Shown here one piece after another: positions 9,078 through 16,803 of a stretch of DNA of 37,011 nucleotides (its first letter is position 1; each line of letters starts with the position of its first letter). The translations under genes were made by a program, and so were the position numbers. Location: NCBI RefSeq assembly GCF_023715105.1, contig NZ_JAMBNO010000029.1, positions 1 through 37,011 on the forward strand, written 5' to 3'. The notes beneath the pieces were generated by a model that saw only the letters and a program-made list of their open reading frames with translations, did not search any database and was not told the origin of the DNA. This DNA comes from Hydrogenophaga intermedia (lineage in GTDB: Bacteria; Pseudomonadota; Gammaproteobacteria; Burkholderiales; Burkholderiaceae_C).

Positions 9078-10118
9078 ATGAAAAGTTCGAGCGTCAACGA
9101 AGACGAGATCCGCCGACCGCGAGGGGTGCAGCGTGAAGACGTCTGGGCCGCGGCCGATGCCGTGCTGCTCGCGGGAGAAAAGCCCACCATCGAGCGCGTG
9201 CGCCAGCACCTGGGCAGCGGCTCCCCGAACACTGTCGGGCCGCTGCTGGAGCAGTGGTTCAAGCACCTGGGCGCGCGCCTACAGGACCCGGGTGCCTTCG
9301 CAGCGCCTGTTGGCGTGCCCGACCCGGTGCTGCAGGCCGCCCGGCATTTTTGGGAGACCGCCCTCGCGCACACGAGGGGGGATTTCGAGGAAAGGCTGCG
9401 CGAGGGCCTAGCAGACGCCGTGGCCAACGTCGAATCCGAGAAGGAGCGCGCCGAGATCGCTGGTGCTGCTGCTTTCGAAGCAAGCGCCAAGGCGAGCAAG
9501 CTACAGGGCGAGCTGGTCGAGCAGGCTCAGGTGCTTCGGCAAGTGCACGAAGAACTGGCGGCCGAGCGCGCCCGGCTCCAGGAGGTCCGCGCCGCACTTG
9601 CGCTCGAGACGGCGCGGCTAATCGAAGAACGCCAGCGCGCCGCCGGGCAGATCGCAGAACTCAAGCAGCAACTCGTAGCCGCCATCGATCGTGCCGACGC
9701 GGCAGACCGCCGTGTCGCGATGGAGCTCGAGCGCGAGCGCACCGCTCGGGCGAAGGCCGAGCGGCAGGCTGAAGCGCTTCAGAAGACCGCCGATGCGGCG
9801 CGGGAAGCGGAGGCGACCTCTCAGAGGCAGGCGCGCCAGCAATTGGAGGTAGCGCGCCAGCGCGAAGAAGGCTTGCAGACGCGTCTTGCCCTGGCAGAGG
9901 CTGAGCTGGTGACCCGGCAACGACTGGCGGATCTCCGGGCTCTCGACGAGAGTAAGGCCGCTGAAGTCGCCGCCGCCGTGACGCAAGTCGCCGGGCTGAA
10001 GGCCTCTGTGGAGCACCTCACCTCACTCATCGGGGTGCGAAAGTCGACGCCTCGCCATAAATCCGCAGGATCCTCGCCCGGCAAGCTGCGCCCCGGCTCA
10101 GCGCCACCCAAACCTTAG
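9078..10118 (+). CDS. KfrA-like DNA-binding coiled-coil protein
   Basis: A 346-residue protein with an N-terminal KfrA-type DNA-binding domain (about 15-110: VQREDVWAAADAVLLAGEKP, IERVRQHLGSGSPNTVGPLLEQW) followed by an almost uninterrupted alanine/glutamate/arginine-rich coiled coil (about 115-320) and a short basic Pro/Ser tail. KfrA proteins are plasmid-encoded autorepressors thought to help organise and partition DNA; chromosomal copies often sit by tyrosine recombinases. The operator at 9023-9045 supports autoregulation. The 130-400 base region after it carries the promoter of the AAA/protease locus. Confidence 0.85.
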   Translation: MKSSSVNEDEIRRPRGVQREDVWAAADAVLLAGEKPTIERVRQHLGSGSPNTVGPLLEQWFKHLGARLQDPGAFAAPVGVPDPVLQAARHFWETALAHTRGDFEERLREGLADAVANVESEKERAEIAGAAAFEASAKASKLQGELVEQAQVLRQVHEELAAERARLQEVRAALALETARLIEERQRAAGQIAELKQQLVAAIDRADAADRRVAMELERERTARAKAERQAEALQKTADAAREAEATSQRQARQQLEVARQREEGLQTRLALAEAELVTRQRLADLRALDESKAAEVAAAVTQVAGLKASVEHLTSLIGVRKSTPRHKSAGSSPGKLRPGSAPPKP

Positions 10119-10320
10119 CGAAATCGCCGCTCCGGAAGACGGTCCGAGCGGGGATTGCAGCCGCGATACCGGGTGCGAAGCCAACAGTCGCGCCGCGCAT
10201 TGCTGAAACAGCAGATCTCTCCGGCGCGCGCCGAAATGTTCCAAGTCACACTTGCCCTTACTCATCACACCGCATTTTAAATCAATCACTTACGCTCGAA
10301 GTCCATATTTTTTTACTCAT

Positions 10321-10361
10321 CTGGAACATTCATGTAAATCTTGATGTATCATTTGTTCCAG
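10321..10361. promoter_or_regulatory. Inverted-repeat operator/promoter region of the AAA-protease locus
   Basis: The 276 bases after the kfrA-like gene hold no gene I can support. They become AT-rich after 10270 and contain a perfect inverted repeat, CTGGAACA (10321-10328) and TGTTCCAG (10354-10361), enclosing a smaller palindrome TGATGTATCA (10343-10352). TTGATG at 10341 could be a -35. The ATPase start follows 34 bases downstream. The ATPase ends in a helix-turn-helix, so autoregulation through this palindrome is a testable guess. Confidence 0.5.
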
Positions 10362-10394
10362 TTAAAAGCGAGCCAAAAGAGAGAAGTGACGAGC

Positions 10395-11513
10395 ATGGAA
10401 CAGCGGGCACAGAAAGAACTACTGGAGTTGTTCCGGGATGCGGTCAAGGTGGGAGGCGCCGCGCTCGAGATGCGCGTGAGGAGATTCGCCAGCCTGGTGC
10501 GCGCCAGTGACGAGGAGCTGGCCCTGTCCATCGCTCCGCTGGTCAGTGGCACGCGCGCGCTTCGAAAGAGCACTGCTCCTGCAGCCACGTCCCCGGTCGA
10601 TGCCGACTCCAGGCTGCCTTTGGTGCGTGTCCAGTTGCCTGATAGTCATGCACCGGAGCCTGTTCTTGCTGGCGAGGCGCAGCAACAGATCGAGCAGGTC
10701 ATCAAGGAGCGGCATGCTGCCGAGCGCCTTGAGGCGGCGGGCTTGATGCCCATCCGCTCGGTTCTCATGAGCGGCCCCCCTGGGGTTGGCAAAACGATGA
10801 CGGCGGCCTGGCTTGCCACCCAGCTAGGACTGCCTCTCTACACGCTCGACTTGGCCAGTGTGATGAGCAGCTTTCTCGGTCGTACAGGAGCCAATTTTCG
10901 TGCGGTGCTTGAGCATGCGCAGCGAGAGCCTTGCGTCCTTCTGCTCGATGAGTTCGATGCCATTGCCAAGCGACGGGATGACGACGCCGACGTTGGTGAG
11001 CTCAAGCGATTGGTAACGGTCATTCTCCAAACCATCGATGATTGGTCACCGTTGTCGTTGTTGGTCGCTGCCACCAACCACGGCGAGCTGTTGGATCCTG
11101 CTGTCTGGCGGCGCTTTGATCTAACCGTCAACCTTCCGTTGCCAGCCTACGAGCAACGCGTAAGCGCTTTGCTCAGCCGGGAGATCCCTCTCTCGTTGGC
11201 GCAGGTCGTGGCTTTGCTCAGTGAGGGACAAAACATGTCCTCTCTCATGCGTGCTGTGGAGTCCAGCCGAAAGCAGCAGATCCTGAGTGGGACGCCCTTT
11301 GAAGAGACGCTCATCTCCTGGGCCAGCAGCCTCGCAGGCGCCGACGACGTCTCAGAGCGGGAGCAGCGCGCGGCTAGGCGAGATGCCAAGATTTTCCTGC
11401 GGCACCTTCGCGGTGAATCCGCTCGGGAGATCGCGAGTTTGGTTGGCGTTTCCCACACCACGGTTATTCGAACCGTGAGCCGTTTGAAGGAGGCGGAAGA
11501 TGGCCGGACCTAA
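10395..11513 (+). CDS. AAA family ATPase with C-terminal helix-turn-helix, partner of a subtilisin-like protease
   Basis: A 372-residue protein. The AAA core has Walker A GPPGVGKT (127-134), Walker B CVLLLDEFDAI (D185/E186), a sensor-1 Asn in VAATNHGEL and arginine fingers in DPAVWRRFD. The last 35 residues form a helix-turn-helix (SAREIASLVGVSHTTVIRTV), unusual for this ATPase type and suggestive of self-regulation or DNA sensing. An in-frame ATG at 10341 lies inside the operator region; the ATG at 10395 follows a purine-rich GAGAGAAG and is preferred. The stop overlaps the protease start by 14 bases. The ATPase probably gates or delivers substrates to the protease. The process served is unknown; defence or toxin-like conflict is inference. 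Confidence 0.82.
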   Translation: MEQRAQKELLELFRDAVKVGGAALEMRVRRFASLVRASDEELALSIAPLVSGTRALRKSTAPAATSPVDADSRLPLVRVQLPDSHAPEPVLAGEAQQQIEQVIKERHAAERLEAAGLMPIRSVLMSGPPGVGKTMTAAWLATQLGLPLYTLDLASVMSSFLGRTGANFRAVLEHAQREPCVLLLDEFDAIAKRRDDDADVGELKRLVTVILQTIDDWSPLSLLVAATNHGELLDPAVWRRFDLTVNLPLPAYEQRVSALLSREIPLSLAQVVALLSEGQNMSSLMRAVESSRKQQILSGTPFEETLISWASSLAGADDVSEREQRAARRDAKIFLRHLRGESAREIASLVGVSHTTVIRTVSRLKEAEDGRT

Positions 11514-13698
11514 TCTCTTGATTGGTAATGGACAGGTGCTAGCCGGTGCGGTCGCTCGTGAGGTGTCTGGCAGCAGCAAAACCACGTTCCCGTACACGAT
11601 CGAGCAAGCGCGCGCGCGACTGCGCGAAGATCTGGATTCGATCGCGAAGGCCATAGATGAACTCCCCGAGGAGGCCAAACCGCGCGCTGAAGGTACTGGC
11701 TTGGTGACGGTACACCCGGCGTTCTTGGCCAAGACTCGGTTGCCTTCTGCTGTGTTTCGCCGCGCGGGGCTTCGAATGGTGGGAAGCCGCGGAGTACAGG
11801 TTGTGCCCGCGCGAGATCACCGCCCAACGGCGACGTCCGGCCCGCAATTCACGGCCGAGCTCTACCTCAGTGGTACAAGCGCGGCGTTTCGAGAGTTCGC
11901 GCAGATGTTGATCTCGGAAAACACCGGCAAAGGCGTCAAGAACGAGTTCTGCAAGCTGGAGGCGGTACGCCCACTCACGGCTTCTGAACGGCTGCTTCAT
12001 CTGGATGGCGACGACAGCCAGGTTCAGTTGGAGGTGGTCTTGCACGGAGAGGCCACGGACGAGATCATGCTGCAGCAGTTTTCTCGTCATGCGGATCGCC
12101 TGGGGGCGTCGATTGGGCGCAACAAGCTTCTGGGCGTTCAAGGGCTTGTGTTCATGCCCGCTGTAGCCCCTCGAGAAAAACTCAAGGAGTTCGCGGAGTT
12201 CACCGCATTGCGGGCTGTGCGGCGCCTGCCCAAACTCCGACTTCATCGACCGACCGTGCGATCACAACAGGGCGGTCCAGCGCCAGCCTTGTCGAACGAG
12301 GACTGCCTGAATCCATCGCTCAAGGTGGTGGTCTTCGACGGTGGGCTCGGCGTGAAGGACTTGGAACGCTGGACGACCGAGCATGTACCAGCGGCGCTTG
12401 ACAAGACCGCAGCAGAATACTTGCTGCATGGCGTTGACGTCACTTCGGCGCTGCTGTTCGGCCCCGCCGATCGGATCGATGGGAAGCTACCTCGTCCGTA
12501 CTTCAATGTCGAACACCACCGAGTGCTTGGCAGTGCAAACGAAGCCGACGTAGATCTGTACGACTGCATGCATCGAGTGAAAGCGATCTTGGCGCAAGGC
12601 AACATAGACTTTGCGAACCTCTCGCTTGGCCCGCGGCTGTGTATTGACGATGACCAACCGCACGCTTGGACCGTTATGCTCGACGAGCAGCTCGCAAAGG
12701 GCCGGACTTTAGTTACGGTAGCGGTGGGTAACGACGGTGATTTAGCAAGCGGAGCGGGACGGATTCAGCCACCAGCTGATGCAGTCAATGCCTTGTCAGT
12801 TGGCGCCTCGGACTCGCGAGAGCTGTTTATGTGGGGCCGAGCACCGTACAGCTGCTACGGTCCGGGTCGTTCTCCTGGATTGATCAAGCCAGACGGATTG
12901 GCGTTTGGTGGCACCAAGAGTTCACCTCTTGTGCTTTGGAATCCGCTCGCAGGAGGCTTGACCGGCGTCCATGGAACGAGTTTCGCAGCACCGTTGGTTT
13001 TGCGCGTAGCCGCCGCGGCGCGAGCAATCGCAGAAACGCCCTTGAGCGCGACCGCGCTGCGCGCTTTGATGATCCATCGTGCCGACCGCTTTGGTGGTCA
13101 CGACGCTCGAGAGGTCGGTTGGGGACGATTTCCGGAGACTCCAGAGGAGTTGCTGACCTGTGGCGACCACCAGGTGAGCGTTCTGTACCAAGGAACGATC
13201 GACGCAGGCGGGCGGATGCGCATCGGTGTTCCTGTGCCACCGGTTCCTCTCGGGGTTGGGCTAGTGATTTCCGCGACCTTCTGCTTCACATCACCGATTG
13301 ACGCAGCAGACCCGATTAACTACACCCGGCATGGGCTTACGGTGACGTTCAGGCCAAGAGGAGAGGGTTCCAGTGCACCGTTTTTCTCCAGCGGGGGCTA
13401 CACGATAGAGTCAGACCTGCGACGGGACGCCCACAAGTGGGAAACCGTGCTTCACAAGACCATCGAATTCGAAGCTCATGAACTGCTCGACGCATGCTTT
13501 GACGTGGATCACGGGGCCCGGGATCACGGCTTGGCGATGGCAAACAGTGTTGCGACAGCGTTGCCCTATGTGCTGGTGGTAACAGTGTCGACGCAGAAGG
13601 GAGAACCCATCTACAACGCTGTGATGCAGAAGTACCGAATGTTGGCACCGATCCAGATCCGCTCGCAGATCCAGCTCGGTGGCTTCCCGGGGAGCTGA
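11500..13698 (+). CDS. Subtilisin-like (S8) serine protease
   Basis: A 732-residue cytoplasmic-looking protease without a signal peptide. The catalytic triad is visible: D280 in KVVVFDGGL, H310 in LLHGVDVT, S494 in GVHGTSFAAP, with oxyanion-hole N411 in VAVGNDGD. About 270 residues precede the protease domain and contain no recognised domain; they may be the substrate- or ATPase-binding part. About 190 residues follow it, predicted beta-rich (jelly-roll-like). Overlap with the ATPase gene indicates coupled expression. Paired AAA/S8 genes recur in bacterial accessory islands. A protease kept in check until phage infection would fit, but nothing in the sequence proves that. Confidence 0.87.
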   Translation: MAGPNLLIGNGQVLAGAVAREVSGSSKTTFPYTIEQARARLREDLDSIAKAIDELPEEAKPRAEGTGLVTVHPAFLAKTRLPSAVFRRAGLRMVGSRGVQVVPARDHRPTATSGPQFTAELYLSGTSAAFREFAQMLISENTGKGVKNEFCKLEAVRPLTASERLLHLDGDDSQVQLEVVLHGEATDEIMLQQFSRHADRLGASIGRNKLLGVQGLVFMPAVAPREKLKEFAEFTALRAVRRLPKLRLHRPTVRSQQGGPAPALSNEDCLNPSLKVVVFDGGLGVKDLERWTTEHVPAALDKTAAEYLLHGVDVTSALLFGPADRIDGKLPRPYFNVEHHRVLGSANEADVDLYDCMHRVKAILAQGNIDFANLSLGPRLCIDDDQPHAWTVMLDEQLAKGRTLVTVAVGNDGDLASGAGRIQPPADAVNALSVGASDSRELFMWGRAPYSCYGPGRSPGLIKPDGLAFGGTKSSPLVLWNPLAGGLTGVHGTSFAAPLVLRVAAAARAIAETPLSATALRALMIHRADRFGGHDAREVGWGRFPETPEELLTCGDHQVSVLYQGTIDAGGRMRIGVPVPPVPLGVGLVISATFCFTSPIDAADPINYTRHGLTVTFRPRGEGSSAPFFSSGGYTIESDLRRDAHKWETVLHKTIEFEAHELLDACFDVDHGARDHGLAMANSVATALPYVLVVTVSTQKGEPIYNAVMQKYRMLAPIQIRSQIQLGGFPGS

Positions 13699-13730
13699 AT
13701 GCACGTTGCCTCAGACACAGGGACGTCACC

Positions 13731-14153
13731 ATGAACGAAGTGCCTGCTTGGACAAGCTTGATAGTGGCCTGCGTCGGCGCTGTAGGAACGCTTGTTACCG
13801 CAGTTGCCACCTTCTTTTTGTGGCGTGTGACCAAACTGCTTGCTCGAGAAACTGAACGAATGGCTGAGGCAACGGCCCAGCCCCATGTGGTTGTGACGCT
13901 CACTCCGAACCGCTGGTCGATGCGGCACTTTGACATCCACGTCGATAACACAGGCAATGCGACCGCCTACGATGTCAACGTAGCCTTTGACCCACCTCTC
14001 GAGAACGGTGAGCTCCGTAGAAACAAGACTGAAATCCCTTTTCAGAAAGTCAGTGTCCTAAAGCCTGGACAGCGCTTGTCCAGCTACTTGTCAGAGTATA
14101 CAGACCGCTCGAATTCGCCGGCTTCAATTCCGTCACTGCAGCAACCGCATTAG
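13731..14153 (+). pseudogene. Small membrane protein gene, 3' end replaced by element A
   Basis: One N-terminal transmembrane helix (about 9-31) is followed by a cytoplasmic helix rich in Arg/Glu and a beta-rich domain with MRHFDIHVDNTGNATAYDV and FQKVSVLKPGQRLSSYLSEY. It begins 32 bases after the protease stop and may be the locus' third gene. Coding looks natural up to the TATACA core at 14097-14102. The last 17 residues (from TDRSNSPAS on) are read from the antisense of element A's regulator, so the protein is truncated and altered. Rejoining the gene across both proviruses gives Y-T-S-stop at 35960-35965, so the native end is either there or lost. No function is known to me. Confidence 0.7.
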
Positions 14154-14547
14154 GCGGGGTGGTGATTAGGCCGAGCGCGACTAGGCATGCGGCCAGCGAC
14201 ACGCCTGCGCCCTTCGATCCGGCAGCAGCCATGACGACACGGGCGATCCACGTACGAGTGGCCAGCTCCTTGGCGCTAGCACCGGCGTGCCGGTCGAGCT
14301 CGATGAGCGCGAGGACCATTGCGGGTTCAATATCGAGAATCTCGGCAACTCGATGGCACACGTCATCGCTAAACGCGGTGATGCCCTTCTGGTAATTGCT
14401 GACGGTCGATTTGGAAACGCGAAGGTGCTTTGCAAGCGCGTAATCCGATTCGATGTCCAAGGCCTTTTTGACCTGGTCAAGGAAATTGCGGGTAAAGCGA
14501 TTTCCAACGCGCAATTGCTCTTTTACGAGCGTGCCGACTTCGTCCAT
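14050..14547 (-). CDS. Phage regulator, HTH plus membrane segment (element A repressor candidate)
   Basis: From the ATG at 14547 (AAGGAG seven bases upstream) the integrated form is 165 residues. A helix-turn-helix of the type found beside filamentous prophages covers about 15-70: IESDYALAKHLRVSKSTVSNY, then FSDDVCHRVAEILDIEPAMV. A hydrophobic helix (about 110-132, VSLAACLVALGLI) follows, an odd combination shared with element B's regulator. The last 17 residues after LY are antisense of the host gene. Circularising A replaces them with YIMFSYLRRRLRVFLR and further residues, a basic tail ending at 24262. The gene is divergent from the early operon across a region with repeated AGTTC sites and probably controls it. 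Confidence 0.8.
   Translation of the reverse strand: MDEVGTLVKEQLRVGNRFTRNFLDQVKKALDIESDYALAKHLRVSKSTVSNYQKGITAFSDDVCHRVAEILDIEPAMVLALIELDRHAGASAKELATRTWIARVVMAAAGSKGAGVSLAACLVALGLITTPPNAVAAVTELKPANSSGLYTLTSSWTSAVQALGH
14097..14102 (+). other. Left attachment core of element A (TATACA)
   Basis: The core TATACA is flanked on the left by chromosomal CTTGTCAGAG (inside the membrane-protein gene) and on the right by GACCGCTCG of element A (end of its regulator gene). The same hexamer in the same orientation occurs at 24414 and 35954. The site itself resembles dif poorly outside the core; placement rests on gene disruption to the left and on the regulator frame that is restored when the two ends of A are joined. 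Confidence 0.6.
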
Positions 14548-14578
14548 GATTGACTCCTTGCAGGGGGTGACGCACTGT

Positions 14579-14709
14579 AGTTCATGGGGGTGAGCCCTGC
14601 AACAGTTCGAGGGACCTTGACTAGTTCGGGGCCCATGAACCAAAATCCGCCCGCCCCCCGGGTTCCGTGTGTAAACCCGGCTCCTTGCAAAGTGTTCCGC
14701 CCGGGGGGC
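14579..14709. promoter_or_regulatory. Divergent control region of element A
   Basis: The 209 bases between the regulator and the first early gene contain AGTTCATGGG (14579), AGTTCGAGGG (14604), AGTTCGGGG (14623) and an inverted copy CCCATGAAC (14632-14640), which pairs perfectly with GTTCATGGG (14580-14588). These are candidate operators. A TTGCAG/TACAGT promoter with 17-base spacing can be read on the minus strand toward the regulator. Further on, GCCCCCCGGG (14653-14662) and CCCGGGGGGC (14700-14709) form an outer stem around a smaller CCGGGTT/AACCCGG hairpin (14658-14680), possibly an attenuator in the early leader. Confidence 0.5.
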
Positions 14710-14756
14710 CTCTTCGTAGTGCAAGGCGAAGAGCAGGGGCCGGTGGAAGGAACACC

Positions 14757-15020
14757 ATGGAACGCATCCCCCGCCGCCTGGGCGGTCTCGTCACCCGCGA
14801 GACGCTGCCGCCGCCATCTGGCGCATTCCCCCACCAACAGCGCGACCTGCTGCCGAGCTGGCAAGTCACCTACCTGTGCGATGGCCGCGAGTTCGTCGCC
14901 GTGGTGAAGGGCAGCAGCGCCACCGCCGCCACCGAGGCCGCGGCCTGCGAGCTGGCCGCCAACTGCCACGACTTCGACTACGACAACGCGCGCTGCGTGG
15001 TGTGCAAGCAGGTGCGGTGA
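14757..15020 (+). CDS. Element A early protein, 87 aa, unknown
   Basis: First gene of the early operon. The ATG at 14757 is preceded by GGTGGAAGG; an upstream in-frame start would lie in the leader hairpin. The protein is soluble, starts MERIPRRLGGLVTRE, has an alanine-rich helix around 55-70 and ends with a CxxC pair (RCVVCKQ), reminiscent of small zinc-binding phage proteins. I recognise no family. Its stop overlaps the next start (TGATG), indicating coupling. Confidence 0.7.
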   Translation: MERIPRRLGGLVTRETLPPPSGAFPHQQRDLLPSWQVTYLCDGREFVAVVKGSSATAATEAAACELAANCHDFDYDNARCVVCKQVR

Positions 15021-15214
15021 TGGGCGAGCGCACCTACACCATCACCGTCACGCTGCCGGCGCACGAGGCCTGGGCCCTCACCGAGCTGTGCAAGCGCATC
15101 GGCTTCGGTGACTGCCGCAGCAACGCGATCGACGACAGCGAGGCTTACAACATGCTCTATGCCATGGAGCACGTGCGCCAGGCGCTGGCGCAGCAGGGCG
15201 TGGTGACGCGATGA
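15020..15214 (+). CDS. Element A early protein, 64 aa, unknown
   Basis: A small acidic/neutral protein beginning MGERTYTITVTLPAHEAW, with a beta-strand-like start and an alpha-helical remainder. Start overlaps the preceding stop and its stop overlaps the next start (ATGA). No family recognised; context says early phage function. Confidence 0.65.
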   Translation: MGERTYTITVTLPAHEAWALTELCKRIGFGDCRSNAIDDSEAYNMLYAMEHVRQALAQQGVVTR

Positions 15215-15432
15215 GCGCGACCCGCATGGCCTACCACCTGCTGGTCGATCGCATCGACCGCGAGACCAACAAAACGCTAATCCGCATGGGCACCGCTGCC
15301 GAGGACATGGCGCGCGCGAAAGCCCATGAGGACTTCGAGCTGGCGCTGGCACGCTTCAACGTGCTCAAGGATCGACACGACGACCTGCGCATCACCCGGC
15401 GCGTCGTTGAAGAGCTGGGGCCCGCTGTATGA
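15211..15432 (+). CDS. Element A early protein, 73 aa, unknown
   Basis: A helical, charged protein (MSATRMAYHLLVDRIDRETN at the start, RITRRVVEELGPAV at the end). ATGA overlaps at both ends tie it into the early operon. No domain recognised. Confidence 0.65.
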   Translation: MSATRMAYHLLVDRIDRETNKTLIRMGTAAEDMARAKAHEDFELALARFNVLKDRHDDLRITRRVVEELGPAV

Positions 15433-15743
15433 GCCGCGCACGCTGCCCCCACGCCGACCACGGCTGCAACTCCCCCGAGTCCGAGTGCATCGGCCGCTGC
15501 CTGGTGATGGTCACCCCGCCGCGCTTCGGCTGGCGCCTCACGTGCGACGTCGAGGGCGTGACGTTCTCGGTCTCGGCCGGCGACGAGGCGCTGGCCGAGC
15601 ACCCCGGCCGCGTGTCGTTCTACGTGCACTCCAGCGCCTACAGCTCGAACGTGCAGGAGTACTTCGACACGCCGCAGAGCCTGGACCAGCTGGCCGACAT
15701 GCTGCGGATGGCCGCGGCGCGCATGCGTCGGTACCGGGCCTGA
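15429..15743 (+). CDS. Element A early protein, 104 aa, Cys/His-rich N-terminus
   Basis: The first 23 residues contain four cysteines and one histidine pair (CPHADHGC, ECIGRC), a possible zinc site. The middle is beta-rich (WRLTCDVEGVTFSVSAGDEA) and the C-terminus is helical with LDQLADMLRMAAARMRRY. Overlaps the preceding gene by ATGA and is one base from the next start. Family unknown; DNA or protein binding is a guess. Confidence 0.68.
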   Translation: MSRARCPHADHGCNSPESECIGRCLVMVTPPRFGWRLTCDVEGVTFSVSAGDEALAEHPGRVSFYVHSSAYSSNVQEYFDTPQSLDQLADMLRMAAARMRRYRA

Positions 15744-15744
15744 A

Positions 15745-15954
15745 ATGGCGGGAGACCATCACCAGCTCGAACTGGAGTTCGAGCGCCCGGTGCTGACCGT
15801 GCCAGGCTTTAACCGCGTGGCCTTCTTGCTGGGCTACGTGCGCCGCGGCGCGATGCCGGCGTGGATCGACGATCAGTACCCCGAGCGCCGCCGCACCCTG
15901 TGGTGGTGTGCGTGCACGGCGCAGCTTGTGGCCCTGCGTGAGGCCACGGACTGA
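15745..15954 (+). CDS. Element A early protein, 69 aa, unknown
   Basis: A small protein (MAGDHHQLELEFERPVL at the start) with a Trp/Cys cluster WWCACTAQLVAL near the end. Its stop overlaps the start of the replication initiator (TGATG), so the two are probably co-translated. Position just before the initiator suggests a role in replication or its control, without direct support. Confidence 0.62.
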   Translation: MAGDHHQLELEFERPVLTVPGFNRVAFLLGYVRRGAMPAWIDDQYPERRRTLWWCACTAQLVALREATD

Positions 15955-16331
15955 TGCCCCTACCGGCCACCCTCCACGCGCCCAAGTTCCTGCAGCTGGA
16001 GCAGATGGAGCTGCGCGCGCTGCTCAATCAGTGCCGTGACCCGCTGTGCGTGCACCTGTTCCTGCTGATCGTCAGCCAGGCCGACTTCGCCACGGGCGAG
16101 CTGCACACCAACTGGGACCGCCTCATCGAGCTGTGCACGCCCCCGCAACCCGAGCGCGGCCGGCGCATGCCACCGCCCACGCTGCGCCAGGTACGGCGCG
16201 CGGTGGACTGGCTCATCGCGGCCGACCTGGTACGGCGCAACGCCGGTGCGAACGAGGCCCAGGGCGTGCTGCGGCTGTACGTGCGAAAGCGCAAGAAACC
16301 CGTACGAGAAAAAGCACGCCCACGCGCTTAG
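15954..16331 (+). CDS. Putative replication initiator, winged-helix type (element A)
   Basis: 125 residues beginning MPLPATLHAPKFLQLEQMEL. The middle (about 25-105) reads like a winged helix: HLFLLIVSQADFATGEL, DRLIELCTPPQPERGRR, LRQVRRAVDWLIAADLVRR, followed by a wing (GVLRLYVRKRK) and a basic tail. I recall similar short proteins as replication proteins of small Burkholderiales phages and plasmids, but cannot name a family. The strongest support is the downstream region, which has DnaA boxes and two 23-bp iterons. Element B has an unrelated HUH initiator at the corresponding place. A transcription regulator is the alternative reading. Confidence 0.6.
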   Translation: MPLPATLHAPKFLQLEQMELRALLNQCRDPLCVHLFLLIVSQADFATGELHTNWDRLIELCTPPQPERGRRMPPPTLRQVRRAVDWLIAADLVRRNAGANEAQGVLRLYVRKRKKPVREKARPRA

Positions 16332-16333
16332 AG

Positions 16334-16492
16334 GGCAGGGTTTAGGGCAGGGGTGTGGATAAAAAAACCCAGCATCCATGCGGCCTACAGCCCGACGCGG
16401 CGCGAATTGCGGCAGGGTTCAGGGCAGGGGTATCAAACACTGATTCAATCTTTACCCCCTACCCCCTTTGTGGATTGCCGAGCTGTGGATAA
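16334..16492. other. Candidate replication origin of element A: iterons and DnaA boxes
   Basis: Immediately after the initiator gene are two 23-bp direct repeats, 16334-16356 and 16411-16433, identical at 21 positions (core GGCAGGGTT.AGGGCAGGGG). Two perfect DnaA boxes TGTGGATAA lie at 16354-16362 and 16484-16492, with a relaxed copy TGTGGATTG at 16469-16477. A run of seven A residues and AT-richer sequence (16360-16367, 16431-16455) lie between. This is the layout of a theta-type iteron origin. Confidence 0.62.
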
Positions 16493-16495
16493 CAG

Positions 16496-16559
16496 CCCCC
16501 CAAGGGGGGCGAGCCAGAACCCCCGAGGGGCTGCGCCCCGCCTGGCTGCGCTCAGGCTC
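16496..16559. repeat. GC palindromes beside the element A origin
   Basis: CCCCCC-AA-GGGGGG (16496-16509) is followed by a nested palindromic block in which GAGCC (16511-16515) pairs with GGCTC (16555-16559) around GGGGC-TGC-GCCCC (16527-16539). It may be a primosome/fork-arrest hairpin or a REP-like repeat. The rest of 16560-16803 holds no supported gene; a weak -10-like CATAAT is at 16749, upstream of the late operon. Confidence 0.45.
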
Positions 16560-16803
16560 CCCGGGGCTTCGCCCCCGCGCTCGCCTTAGGGCGATCGCTC
16601 CCCCGAACAGCCGTCACCAGAAGGGGGGCCCGGAATGCCACCGGCCCGGCTGCGTACGGCACCAGGGCGCCAGAACGGCCCAGGCGCAGCGATCGGCCCT
16701 CGGGTGAGGGCAGGGCATCAACCCGTACAGAAAAACGCCCCAAACGGGCCATAATCCGGCCACCTTGCAAGGCGCCGGGCCGCTCACCACCAGGAGCTGC
16801 CCC

